From: Gammaproteobacteria bacterium
GTDB lineage: Bacteria; Pseudomonadota; Gammaproteobacteria; Steroidobacterales; SZUA-146
Length of the DNA: 7,885 nucleotides
Assembly: GCA_013002925.1 (NCBI GenBank)
Contig: JABDLQ010000369.1
Coordinates: 1-7,885 of the forward strand
Direction: 5' to 3'
A model generated the notes under the pieces. That model was given only the letters and a program-made list of their open reading frames with translations. It made no database searches and was not told where the DNA came from. Every line of letters starts with the position of its first letter. The stretch's first letter is position 1. Shown in pieces: positions 1 to 6,316 of this stretch. A program made the position numbers and the translations under genes.

Positions 1-36
1 TCTTTTAGTCTTATGTATCTTGTCCGCATGCGCTGG

Positions 37-66
37 GTGCTAGTTGCGGTTTGGCAAGTCTAGCAC
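37..66. repeat. Inverted repeat (stem-loop), 7+4 bp arms
   Basis: GTGCTAG (37-43) pairs with CTAGCAC (60-66), and inside it TTGC (44-47) pairs with GCAA (54-57), leaving a 6-base loop and a 2-base bulge (58-59). The arms are perfect. No U-run follows on either strand. It could be an RNA stem-loop in a leader or trailer, or a protein-binding dyad; the sequence does not decide. Confidence 0.5.
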
Positions 67-100
67 GCACCGCCTTGGCAGGGTTCTTGCTGACATTACT

Positions 101-140
101 GATTGCGATGCCCGTCGTCAATCGTGCTGACGACGCAATC
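101..140 (-). terminator. Stem-loop 3 bases past the roxA stop codon
   Basis: GATTGC (101-106) pairs with GCAATC (135-140), and GTCGTCA (114-120) pairs with TGACGAC (128-134), giving 13 perfect pairs with a 7-base bulge (107-113) and a 7-base loop (121-127). It lies directly behind the roxA stop (144-146) on the minus strand. There is no U-tract, so Rho-independent termination is doubtful. An mRNA 3'-end-stabilising structure or part of a Rho-dependent end is equally possible. Confidence 0.4.
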
Positions 141-143
141 GTA

Positions 144-1262
144 TCACGTGACGATTAACAGACTGCCGTCGTTGAGTAGTTCGACCAGCAGGTTGAGCTG
201 CATCTTCGATAGTGGTGCATTAATTCTCCCGTCACATAACGCCCGGGAAAATGCTTCATCGCAAGGATATGCCCTGCCATTTACAAATAGCAGTGTGTCC
301 GTGAATGCCAGGCGGCATTGAGGGGCGGGAGCGAGCTCCACGGATGCGCCGGAATTCATTCGCTCACCAAGCTTTGTTACCGTCCAGTCTGGTTGTACCT
401 CCCCGTCACAAAAACTGCGCGGCTCGGTTACCAGTTGTCCGAAGGCCTGAAGTGCAGACTGACGCAACTGCGCGGGCGTCAATTTATCCAGCATGGCATC
501 CAGTGTTGTCAGCACGTGCGTATTGATTTTGTTGGGGTGCCTGTCTATCGAGCCCGGTGAATCCTTGTAACGCACGTTTGCCGACAGTCCGGCGATTGCT
601 ATCTCCAGAGTTTCTGCCATGATCTCCTGCTCCGACGGTGCCCGAAACCCGACTGACAAGGTAATGCAGTCCGCGCTCAGAGCTCTCCCCCAATGCGCCA
701 GGCCAGCGGGAATATACAAGGCATCGCCGCTGTTAACCGTGTGAGTCACCTGCGTATCAAAATCAGCGAGCAATTTGAGCTGATCATTGTCTTGCAGGCC
801 GGTGGTATCATCGCAGCGCTGCCCGAGTTGCCATTCACGACGGCCCTGAACCTGAATCAGAAACACGTCATAATAATCAAAATGTGGGCCGACGCCGCCA
901 CCAACCGGTGCGAAGCTTGCCATGATGTCCTCGAGCCGCCACCTGGGTAAAAACCCGAACCTGTCGAGAATGGCGCGGATACTGTCATGCCACTGATCAA
1001 CGCTCTGCACCAGTAACGTCCAGTTATCTTCCGGCAGTCTGGCAAAATCGTTTGCAGTGAATGGTCCGTGGCGGCATTGCCAGGTCCCGGTCGGATCAAA
1101 TCCACTGATCAGTCGGGATTCAACATCCTCTTCGCAAGCCAGCCCTGCCAGTTCATCTCCACTGATACACCCGGCAAGATCTGCAAACGCCTGGTGCAGC
1201 AACACAGGATGCTGTTGCCAGAATCGGGCAATGAATTCATCGCTGGAAAACTGCTTAAACAA
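144..1262 (-). CDS. roxA: Ribosomal protein uL16 arginine 3-hydroxylase (JmjC/cupin oxygenase, RoxA/YcfD)
   Basis: This is a 2-oxoglutarate- and Fe(II)-dependent oxygenase of the JmjC ribosomal-oxygenase family. The E. coli homologue YcfD hydroxylates an arginine (Arg81) of ribosomal protein L16 in the cytoplasm. The 372 residues match the family length. The fold core carries GGGVGPHFDYYDVF with iron ligands His127, Asp129 and, in IPAGLAHWG, His190. Arg142 in GRREW corresponds to the 2-oxoglutarate-binding arginine of E. coli (R140). The C-terminal part (about 290-372) is the winged-helix-like domain. No ATG is available: an in-frame TGA lies seven codons upstream, and the only sensible start is TTG at 1262, with AGGCGG a few bases ahead; this start aligns within two residues of the E. 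coli N-terminus. It follows slyX by 78 bases on the same strand, so cotranscription is likely. Confidence 0.93.
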   Translation of the reverse strand: MFKQFSSDEFIARFWQQHPVLLHQAFADLAGCISGDELAGLACEEDVESRLISGFDPTGTWQCRHGPFTANDFARLPEDNWTLLVQSVDQWHDSIRAILDRFGFLPRWRLEDIMASFAPVGGGVGPHFDYYDVFLIQVQGRREWQLGQRCDDTTGLQDNDQLKLLADFDTQVTHTVNSGDALYIPAGLAHWGRALSADCITLSVGFRAPSEQEIMAETLEIAIAGLSANVRYKDSPGSIDRHPNKINTHVLTTLDAMLDKLTPAQLRQSALQAFGQLVTEPRSFCDGEVQPDWTVTKLGERMNSGASVELAPAPQCRLAFTDTLLFVNGRAYPCDEAFSRALCDGRINAPLSKMQLNLLVELLNDGSLLIVT

Positions 1263-1340
1263 AAATCCGCCTGTTTGTTGTCAACTCGGACATGCGTTAA
1301 CTCAGCACTTTGCTATCGTGCCAAAGCAGATAGCGGTCAG
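1263..1340 (-). other. slyX-roxA intercistronic spacer
   Basis: A 78-base gap between two minus-strand genes. It ends in AGGCGG, the probable ribosome binding site for the TTG start of roxA. A perfect TTGACA hexamer lies at 1284-1279 on the minus strand, but a -10 box at the right distance would fall inside the roxA coding region, so I do not call a promoter from it. Confidence 0.4.
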
Positions 1341-1544
1341 CTAGTAGTGCGGAGGCCTTTCATCAACCTGATCGTCGCTGACCTGGTTTTCGTACAGGCG
1401 ACGCAACTGGCGCGCAAGGTCATGGAAGTGTTTGTCGATTTGCTGTTGCTGATCATACAACAGATCACTCAGCTCCTGATTGGCAAGCTCCAGAAATGAC
1501 ACCTTGGTCTCCAGATCCTCAAGCCGTTGTTCCAGTGCACTCAT
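1341..1544 (-). CDS. slyX: SlyX family coiled-coil protein
   Basis: A 67-residue protein of the SlyX family, found in many gammaproteobacteria. The molecular role is unknown; the name comes from genetic neighbourhood and phage-lysis studies in E. coli. The protein is almost entirely a helical coiled coil (about residues 3-50: LEQRLEDLETKVSFLELANQ, then a Gln/Asp-rich stretch), followed by a short tail ending in the family's typical PPHY. Length matches the family (about 70 residues). The ATG at 1544 has a GAGG ribosome binding site about 10 bases upstream. It lies upstream of roxA on the same strand, and is separated from the receptor gene by a strong terminator, so it probably has its own promoter in 1545-1690, which I could not pin down. 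Confidence 0.92.
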   Translation of the reverse strand: MSALEQRLEDLETKVSFLELANQELSDLLYDQQQQIDKHFHDLARQLRRLYENQVSDDQVDERPPHY

Positions 1545-1690
1545 GGTCGTATTGCCTCGGTTTGGTTACGTTGCCCTGCCGTCTATATTCCAAAAATAAA
1601 TCGAACGTTGTCAGCGAATCAGGATCCGCCGGGTAGTAAGTCTTCCAGCGCATATACTATCGATTCCGCTTTTGTTGTAACAGCGCTGAT

Positions 1691-1722
1691 TAAAAAAAAC
1701 CCCGGTGAGTTTCGCACCGGGG
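1691..1722 (-). terminator. Intrinsic terminator of the TonB-dependent receptor gene
   Basis: On the minus strand an 8-bp perfect GC-rich stem, CCCCGGTG (1722-1715) with CACCGGGG (1707-1700), closes a 7-base loop and is followed at once by eight U residues (complement of A 1692-1699). It begins 29 bases past the receptor stop codon (1752-1754). This is a textbook Rho-independent terminator and should end the receptor transcript before slyX. Confidence 0.93.
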
Positions 1723-1751
1723 TAATGTGTTGGCAGAATATTTGCCTGCCG

Positions 1752-4148
1752 TCAGAAACGGAAGGTTGCACTCAATCCAGCGGTTCTGGGATCTTCGATA
1801 AAGGCATGGAACGAACCTGCCTGGAACGGTGAATCAAACGCGATATTCAGAACTTCTTCGTCCGTCAGGTTTTTAACCCACGCCTGTACCAGCCATTTGC
1901 CTTCGCTGTCTTCGACACCCACCGCGCCGTTAACCCAGAACAAGTTGCCCTGCAGAGTCTGCGGATCCAGATCCTGACCGGTAAAATACTCCGATCGATA
2001 TCGGTAATCTGTGCTGGCCACAAAGTTCATTTTGGCGTTGATGGGCCGGGTCCACGCCAGAGTTCCCGTCACGAGAAAATCAGAAACAAAGTTTGGAGTG
2101 CGGCCGGTCAGATCCTGTACAGGCATACCGGCGTCTGTTTGCGCCTGGGTTGCCGACGCACCCGGGAAACTGACATATTTTATGTTCTGCCATACGATGC
2201 CACCAGATGCGCGAAGGTTATCGGTCAACAGCCAGTTGTAGTCCACCTCCAGACCCTCGCCTTTAACTTCAGCAGCGTTACGTACAGTAAAACTCAGACC
2301 ATCAAAAGAATTGGCCTGAAAATCTTCCAGCGTCTGCGAGAACAGCGCCACATTTAAAGTGCCGCGTCCACCCGCCAGACGCGTTTTTAAACCAAACTCC
2401 AGTGAGTCCACTGTTTCAGACTGGAATATTCCGTTGTTGGGATTGGGTGTCGGATTACCGGGAACACTGGCACCGGCATTGCGACTCAGGTTGATGCCAC
2501 CCGACTTAAAACCGGTGGCATAGCGCGCATACAGCGAGGCATCATCATTGACATCGTAGGATAGATTAACGGTTCCCGAAATGTTGTCGTCAGAAAAAGA
2601 GTTCGAGTAAGTTCCAGTCGGCGGAAATACCTGGAAGGCTGCAAGCCCTGCAAATGGCGGAGGTAACGGGATTTTGGAAAATGGCTCATTGGCCAGAGTA
2701 TTTCTGTTGGTAGAATCTTTTTCTTCATCCGAATACCGCAAACCAGCAGTCACCGACCACTGATCATCAAAGTTCCAGGTACCCTGGGCAAAAACCGCCA
2801 CGCCGCTGGCACTATAATCAAACGTGTTGCGTGTACCCGTACCGTTGGCGAAAATCGATCCTGCAGGCAAGCCAAAAATACCTTCAAGTGCCGGAAAACT
2901 GAGTGCGCCGCCCGTCGCAGCCATTGTCAGCGCATTACCGTAGGCACGGGCGTCCGCTCCCAGAATCAAATCATCAGTGGCATCAATATCCTGATCAAAG
3001 ACATAGGCACCGACAAGCCAGTCGACCGTGTTGGCTCCTGTCGACGCGAGCCGAATTTCAAAACTCGATTCTTCCAGATCCTGCCCTTGCACACGATCAC
3101 TCAACAGGTCCATGCGCTGGAAATCCGAGTCAATCCGCGGCCAGGTTTCGAAAAATCGTGAGGCTACAATCACCGTCAATGCGGTCGGGCCAAAATCGTG
3201 ATCGAGCTGTGCGGAAACCCCACCATCGATAAACCCGTTGTCGAAGAGGACCCCTGGTGTCGAGGCGCCCACGCGATCAAATACATTCAGCCGGCCCATT
3301 GCTCCACCCGGAAGCGATCCCGGTCCTCCCAGAGCACCCGTGATCGCTGCTGTTGGCCCTGCAAACAGCGGTGGTGAGATACAACAGGAGTCATCGATAT
3401 CCGAATAGTCACCAATGAATCGCAACGTCGTTGCATCACTGATGTCCCAGAATAATTGTAAGCGCCCGGTCACGCGCTCGCGATCATTGATGTCCAGCCC
3501 GCTTTGTAAAATGTCGTCGATGAAGCCATCACGCTTGAACAGCGAGCCTGACAGCCGGTACGCCAGTTTGTCAGCGATCAGGGGGCCTGTTATCGAGCCT
3601 TTGAACTGGGTCAATCCGGTGTCGCCGACCGTTGCCTCAATTACACCACCTAGCTCGTACTCGGGTTTACGCGTAGTCAGGCTGATCACGCCGGCTGAGG
3701 TGTTCTTGCCAAACAATGTGGATTGCGGACCTCGAAGTATCTCTACCTGTTGCATGTCCACGTAATCGCTCATTGCTGAACCGACCCGGCCGCGATAAAC
3801 GCCGTCGATAAATACCCCGACCGACTGCTCCAGTCCGGTATTGTTGCCGGCCGTGCCAATTCCCCTGATCGAGAAAATGGACTGTGTTGACCCGGTCGAA
3901 GAGTTCACCACCAGCGACGGTGCCATTTGTTGCAGATCAATTACGTCGCGTACCTGTGCGCGCTCCAGATCATCGCCCGATACCACCGATACCGACACCG
4001 GCACCTCGAGCAGCGTTTCTTCGCGTTTTTGCGCGGTGACCGTAATCTCTTCCAGCGTATTTTGAGCGATCACCGAAGCAGGAAAAAAAGTACCCAGTAG
4101 GAAAAACGCAACAAGCTGTTGACTATGACGTGCATTGACTAAACGCAT
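1752..4148 (-). CDS. TonB-dependent outer-membrane receptor
   Basis: A 798-residue outer-membrane beta-barrel receptor that takes up a substrate using energy from TonB-ExbBD. An N-terminal signal peptide ends near PASVIA|Q (cleavage after residue 28), the TonB box is EITVTA (34-39), and the plug domain (about 50-160) has the familiar blocks SIRGIGT, VGVFIDGVYRGR, VEILRGPQSTLFGKNTSAG and ISLTTRKP. The barrel fills the rest and ends in FRF, the terminal aromatic signal for BAM-dependent insertion. I chose ATG 4148 over the ATG at 4187 because a GGGGG ribosome binding site precedes it by 6-8 bases and the signal peptide then starts normally. The only cysteines I see are a vicinal pair (Cys255-Cys256, DDSCC) in the early barrel. 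No ExbB, ExbD or transport partner is adjacent. The substrate cannot be told from sequence; plug and barrel resemble the broad receptor group common in marine proteobacteria. Confidence 0.94.
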   Translation of the reverse strand: MRLVNARHSQQLVAFFLLGTFFPASVIAQNTLEEITVTAQKREETLLEVPVSVSVVSGDDLERAQVRDVIDLQQMAPSLVVNSSTGSTQSIFSIRGIGTAGNNTGLEQSVGVFIDGVYRGRVGSAMSDYVDMQQVEILRGPQSTLFGKNTSAGVISLTTRKPEYELGGVIEATVGDTGLTQFKGSITGPLIADKLAYRLSGSLFKRDGFIDDILQSGLDINDRERVTGRLQLFWDISDATTLRFIGDYSDIDDSCCISPPLFAGPTAAITGALGGPGSLPGGAMGRLNVFDRVGASTPGVLFDNGFIDGGVSAQLDHDFGPTALTVIVASRFFETWPRIDSDFQRMDLLSDRVQGQDLEESSFEIRLASTGANTVDWLVGAYVFDQDIDATDDLILGADARAYGNALTMAATGGALSFPALEGIFGLPAGSIFANGTGTRNTFDYSASGVAVFAQGTWNFDDQWSVTAGLRYSDEEKDSTNRNTLANEPFSKIPLPPPFAGLAAFQVFPPTGTYSNSFSDDNISGTVNLSYDVNDDASLYARYATGFKSGGINLSRNAGASVPGNPTPNPNNGIFQSETVDSLEFGLKTRLAGGRGTLNVALFSQTLEDFQANSFDGLSFTVRNAAEVKGEGLEVDYNWLLTDNLRASGGIVWQNIKYVSFPGASATQAQTDAGMPVQDLTGRTPNFVSDFLVTGTLAWTRPINAKMNFVASTDYRYRSEYFTGQDLDPQTLQGNLFWVNGAVGVEDSEGKWLVQAWVKNLTDEEVLNIAFDSPFQAGSFHAFIEDPRTAGLSATFRF

Positions 4149-4893
4149 AATAATCCCCCGAAAGAATGTCAGTACTGAATGATGCAAGCGGTCTGATTTT
4201 TACCCGCGTTGGATTCAAACAACATAACAGAAGTTGCCAATGTAACTTAACACCTAACAAACTGTCCAACACATTTACATGGCCGCAGCATTTTTGCAGA
4301 TTTACCGCGACGCCTGATTTTTTTCAGACAATGCTGCTGCATTGCGGCAAATCTCCCGGGAACCGGACAATAAACTTACTTTCAAATATTTAAAATTTTG
4401 TCAGTGCGCAATACTGAACTGCAAGGGTAGCTTCCCACTGCAATCCGAAACGATTCACCCGGCACCCCCCTGGCGCCGGTGGTCAGCTCGCAGGAACGAT
4501 CTCCACTTGTGACAATTGGCATGTGCAGAACCGTTATATTTGCCACCGCCTGACGCGATTCATGCCTGTAGTCAGCTCTGCAAATTGAGGCAGTTAGTTG
4601 CTGCGGCCAAATTTTTCCGTTGACGTCACGTAATCAAGCCTCAACTGCCCATGTGTCCGTCTCAACTTTTTCAGGCTCAAACGAGCTACACATCACACAT
4701 TGCATTCCAATATATTGCAGCTGGATTTCACTCACAAAACCCGCGTGCCTGGTTGCAATAGACTGCATATCATCCTCACAAAGTCTTTTCGATTGGATCC
4801 GTTTGACGGTGATTAACCTAGATTAAGGCTGTTTATGTTACACCCCGGTAAAGTTATATCCATCTGGCGCCTGGCGTCGCAACTGGAGGACCA
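4149..4893. other. 745-base divergent intergenic region without a supported gene
   Basis: It separates the minus-strand receptor from the plus-strand lipoprotein cluster and must hold both promoters. Open frames at 4166-4393 and 4620-4826 have cysteine-rich, unlikely compositions and no ribosome binding site. On the receptor side, the minus strand has an extended -10-like TGTTATGTT (4229-4221) about 73 bases before the start, without a good -35. On the plus side, TTGACG (4803-4808) and CTAGATTAA (4818-4826) are promoter-like but wrongly spaced relative to each other. Small inverted repeats are present: CAATGC-TGCT-GCATTG (4329-4344), TTGAGGC/GCCTCAA (4585-4591 and 4638-4644), and the 8-bp palindrome TGACGTCA (4621-4628). 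I cannot assign any of them with confidence. Confidence 0.55.
4221..4229 (-). promoter_or_regulatory. Possible extended -10 element for the receptor gene
   Basis: On the minus strand TGTTATGTT reads as TG-N-TATGTT, an extended -10 with four of six consensus bases. It lies about 73 bases upstream of the receptor ATG (4148). The hexamer 17 bases further up is TAAGTT, a poor -35. This is only a weak candidate; an AT-rich leader offers several alternatives. Confidence 0.2.
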
Positions 4894-5082
4894 ATGATGG
4901 AATACGGAATACTGGGTTTATTGATATTTTTCTTTGATCTGTACGCGATTGTCAAAACACTGAACAGCGGTGCAACAACCGGTGCCAAGGTGATTTGGAC
5001 ACTCGTAATCCTTTTCCTTCCGGTACTTGGACTGATCGCATGGTGGTTGGCAGGCCCCAAGGCCGCGCTAAGCTACCAATAA
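4894..5082 (+). CDS. Small PLDc_N-domain membrane protein
   Basis: A 62-residue inner-membrane protein matching the phospholipase-D-nuclease N-terminal (PLDc_N) family. Such stand-alone two-helix proteins are common in bacteria and their function is not established; in larger relatives this segment anchors cardiolipin-synthase-type enzymes. The first membrane helix is about residues 4-23. The second, about 31-55, carries the family pattern AKVIWTLVILFLPVLG followed by a W-W-x-x-GP turn. A lysine (Lys32) follows a short polar loop, as usual for the family. The ribosome binding site GGAGGA (4885-4890) is 4 bases from this ATG and 7 from the next codon, also ATG (4897), so translation may begin at the second methionine. 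It is the first gene of a plus-strand run; the lipoprotein gene starts 26 bases after its stop. Confidence 0.82.
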   Translation: MMEYGILGLLIFFFDLYAIVKTLNSGATTGAKVIWTLVILFLPVLGLIAWWLAGPKAALSYQ

Positions 5083-5108
5083 TCTGCACTTCGACGAAGG
5101 AGATTGAT

Positions 5109-5447
5109 ATGAAGCAAAAAGCTGCAACTCAAAGACTTGCCCTCGGATTTTCTATCGGCATCGCAATGCTGGGTTTATCTGCCTGTGACGTCGACCAGAC
5201 GAAGGAAGGCGAACTACCGGAAGTAGACGTTCGCGCTGACGCCGGACAGATTCCCAAATACGAGGTGGACGTGACGAAAACGCAAGAAGGCAAAATGCCC
5301 ACAGCCGATATCGATGTCAAAGGCGGGCAAATGCCAGCTTACGAAGTTCATGGCCCTGACGTCGAGATCGGAACCAAAGAAGTGACGATCACCGTACCCG
5401 ACGTCGATGTTGAACTTCCGGGTGATGATGAGAACCCGAAGGACTAA
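5109..5447 (+). CDS. Acidic lipoprotein with an internal duplicated segment
   Basis: A 112-residue predicted lipoprotein that I do not recognise as a named family. The signal peptide ends in a lipobox L-S-A-C with Cys26. Asp27 follows the cysteine, which in E. coli favours retention in the inner membrane rather than Lol export. The mature part is strongly acidic, has no further cysteine, and shows two copies of a pattern of about 25 residues: EGELP..DV....GQIPKYEVD (about 32-53), then EGKMP..DI....GQMPAYEVH (about 58-78). A beta-like tail of alternating V and D (DVEI, VTITV, DVDVEL) and the acidic end DDENPKD follow. The start is chosen for AAGGAG (5097-5102) placed 6 bases ahead; longer upstream readings would overlap the previous gene and lose the signal peptide. 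The neighbours are also small envelope proteins, which fits an envelope role, but no function can be given. Confidence 0.85.
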   Translation: MKQKAATQRLALGFSIGIAMLGLSACDVDQTKEGELPEVDVRADAGQIPKYEVDVTKTQEGKMPTADIDVKGGQMPAYEVHGPDVEIGTKEVTITVPDVDVELPGDDENPKD

Positions 5448-5472
5448 TAGTTCTTTATTCTAGCGTTTGTTG

Positions 5473-5504
5473 AATTTCAATTTCAATTTCAATTTCAATT
5501 TCAA
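5473..5504 (+). repeat. Tandem hexamer array, (AATTTC)x5 plus AA
   Basis: Five perfect, uninterrupted AATTTC units followed by AA fill nearly half of the 69-base gap between the lipoprotein stop and the entericidin-like gene. The array ends immediately before the ribosome binding site AGAGAGG (5505-5511). Perfect short tandem repeats of this kind are prone to slipped-strand copy-number change. Since it is non-coding, a change would alter spacing and RNA accessibility in steps of 6, not a reading frame. Confidence 0.95.
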
Positions 5505-5516
5505 AGAGAGGACAAC

Positions 5517-5666
5517 ATGAATAAACTGTCACTGGTTATTACCTTGATGCTCGCGGGCCTGGCAACCGGCTGTAATACGGTCAGTGGTGCCGGCAAGGAC
5601 GTCGAAGCTGTCGGCGAAACCGTCGAACAGGTTGCAGAAGATACCAGGGATGAACTCAAGGACTAA
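5517..5666 (+). CDS. Entericidin-like small lipoprotein (EcnA/EcnB family)
   Basis: A 49-residue lipoprotein of the entericidin family. In E. coli the paired entericidins form an antidote/toxin set linked to stationary-phase lysis; most family members elsewhere are single genes of unknown role. The signal peptide runs MNKLSLVITLMLAGLATGC, with lipobox A-T-G-C at Cys19. Asn20 behind it is compatible with outer-membrane sorting. The mature peptide begins CNTVSGAGKDVEAVGETVEQ, close to the family signature CNT..G.G.D....G, then continues acidic and helical to DELKD. GAGG (5508-5511) lies 5 bases before the ATG. It follows the acidic lipoprotein on the same strand and is probably cotranscribed with it, though the hexamer array between them could carry its own control. 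No second entericidin is nearby. Confidence 0.88.
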   Translation: MNKLSLVITLMLAGLATGCNTVSGAGKDVEAVGETVEQVAEDTRDELKD

Positions 5667-5718
5667 TATGCAAACGCGGGCAACGCTCGCTGAAGTTGCC
5701 CCAGCATGCACAGCAAGC

Positions 5719-5749
5719 GCCGCATCTTCCATTTTTCGGAGGGTGCGGC
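5719..5749 (+). terminator. Strong 12-bp stem-loop downstream of the entericidin-like gene
   Basis: In plus-strand RNA, bases 5719-5730 (GCCGCAUCUUCC) pair with 5738-5749 (GGAGGGUGCGGC): ten Watson-Crick pairs and two G-U pairs around a 7-base loop. The G-U pairs become A-C mismatches on the other strand, so the structure favours plus-strand RNA. It is 52 bases past the stop at 5666. No U-tract follows, so I offer it as a likely 3'-end or processing structure rather than a proven intrinsic terminator. Confidence 0.5.
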
Positions 5750-5798
5750 TTAGCTGTGTTGACGAAGTGATGACTGGTTCAATAGAGCGGCACTTCCA

Positions 5799-5831
5799 GC
5801 AGAGTTCTGGCTCGCTGAGGGCCGGAACTGC
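5799..5831 (+). repeat. Second stem-loop before the hemerythrin-like gene
   Basis: Bases 5799-5811 pair with 5821-5831 in plus-strand RNA: GCAG with CTGC, then TTCTGGC with GCCGGAA (one G-U), leaving a 2-base bulge (5803-5804) and a 9-base loop. It ends 35 bases before the hemerythrin-like start codon. There is no U-tract. It may belong to the leader of that gene or to the trailer of the upstream operon. Confidence 0.4.
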
Positions 5832-5866
5832 ACAGTTCAGCTAATAGTAAAATTTTGCGTTATTCC

Positions 5867-6313
5867 ATGAACGACAACATGAAACTCAGCCACATAATCA
5901 AAACCGACCATCAGAAATTACTGCGGCGCCTCAATCAGTTTGCGGGCGGCCCGGTCGACCGGGAATCCTATGCGCAGCTCAAGCGTTGCCTGAACAAGAT
6001 GAGTGCAGGACATTACGCTGAAGAATTAACGATTTATGAACTGACCAAAGACATCGCAACGATCGACCGCGAATATTACACCGGTTATCACGCAATGCTG
6101 GATAACCTTTACGACTCGATTCGCAACGGCGGTCACCTGAGCGATGCGTTAGTACATGAACTCAACGTGTTACATGCCCTGACCATAATCCATTACAACG
6201 ATGAAGAAGAATATATTCTGCCGGTTGTTGAACAGCAACTGGAACCGGCAAAAAGCCGGAAAATGGCAGCGGAATACCAGGACTCTGTATCCACACTTTG
6301 CCAGCAGTGCTGA
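5867..6313 (+). CDS. Hemerythrin-like HHE-domain protein
   Basis: A 148-residue cytoplasmic four-helix protein of the hemerythrin HHE cation-binding type, which binds a di-iron centre and in relatives senses or handles O2, NO or iron. The expected ligands are spread through the helices: His15 (KTDHQKLL), His49 with Glu52/Glu53 (GHYAEELTIYEL), His75 (GYHAMLDNLY), His103 and His109, and Glu113-115 in HYNDEEEYILP. The extreme C-terminus is CQQC (Cys145, Cys148), a CxxC not typical of the family. I chose ATG 5867. No clear ribosome binding site precedes it, nor the in-frame ATG at 5879 or TTG at 5855, so the start is uncertain by a few codons. It stands alone between two structured gaps; the next gene is a Crp/Fnr-type regulator on the same strand 359 bases on, which suggests an oxygen or redox context by inference. 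Confidence 0.85.
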   Translation: MNDNMKLSHIIKTDHQKLLRRLNQFAGGPVDRESYAQLKRCLNKMSAGHYAEELTIYELTKDIATIDREYYTGYHAMLDNLYDSIRNGGHLSDALVHELNVLHALTIIHYNDEEEYILPVVEQQLEPAKSRKMAAEYQDSVSTLCQQC

Positions 6314-6316
6314 TGG

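Larger units (their letters stand above)
1..143. other. Non-coding flank downstream of roxA with two stem-loops
   Basis: I see no gene here on either strand. Two inverted repeats stand out and are listed separately: 37-66 and 101-140. Neither is followed by a T-tract on either strand, so neither is a standard intrinsic terminator. The window edge cuts off whatever lies to the left, so this could be the leader of a minus-strand gene beyond base 1, or simply the 3' region of roxA. Confidence 0.5.

Noticed and set aside
1279..1284. Perfect TTGACA on the minus strand just before roxA
   Set aside because: A -10 box 17 bases on would fall within the roxA coding region and no TATAAT-like hexamer is there.
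1068..1499. A 143-codon plus-strand open frame
   Set aside because: It is antisense to slyX and the 5' part of roxA, both clearly real, and has no recognisable domain.
2903..3232. Plus-strand open frame of 109 codons inside the receptor gene
   Set aside because: Antisense shadow of the TonB-dependent receptor with Arg/His/Ser/Pro-rich composition.
4166..4393. Plus-strand open frame of 75 codons in the divergent gap
   Set aside because: No ribosome binding site, cysteine- and asparagine-rich, unlike a protein, and it overlaps the leader of the receptor gene.
4620..4826. Plus-strand open frame of 68 codons in the divergent gap
   Set aside because: No ribosome binding site, and an implausible composition rich in Ser, Cys and Thr; nothing recognisable.
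5759..5787. TTGACG as a -35 box for the hemerythrin-like gene
   Set aside because: The hexamers at 16-18 bases distance (AATAGA, ATAGAG) match the -10 consensus poorly.
5668..5844. A 58-codon plus-strand frame that starts just after the entericidin-like stop, with AAGGA at good distance
   Set aside because: Its residue composition is not protein-like, it reads through both stem-loops of the gap, and the AAGGA is part of the end of the previous coding region. It resembles no family I know.
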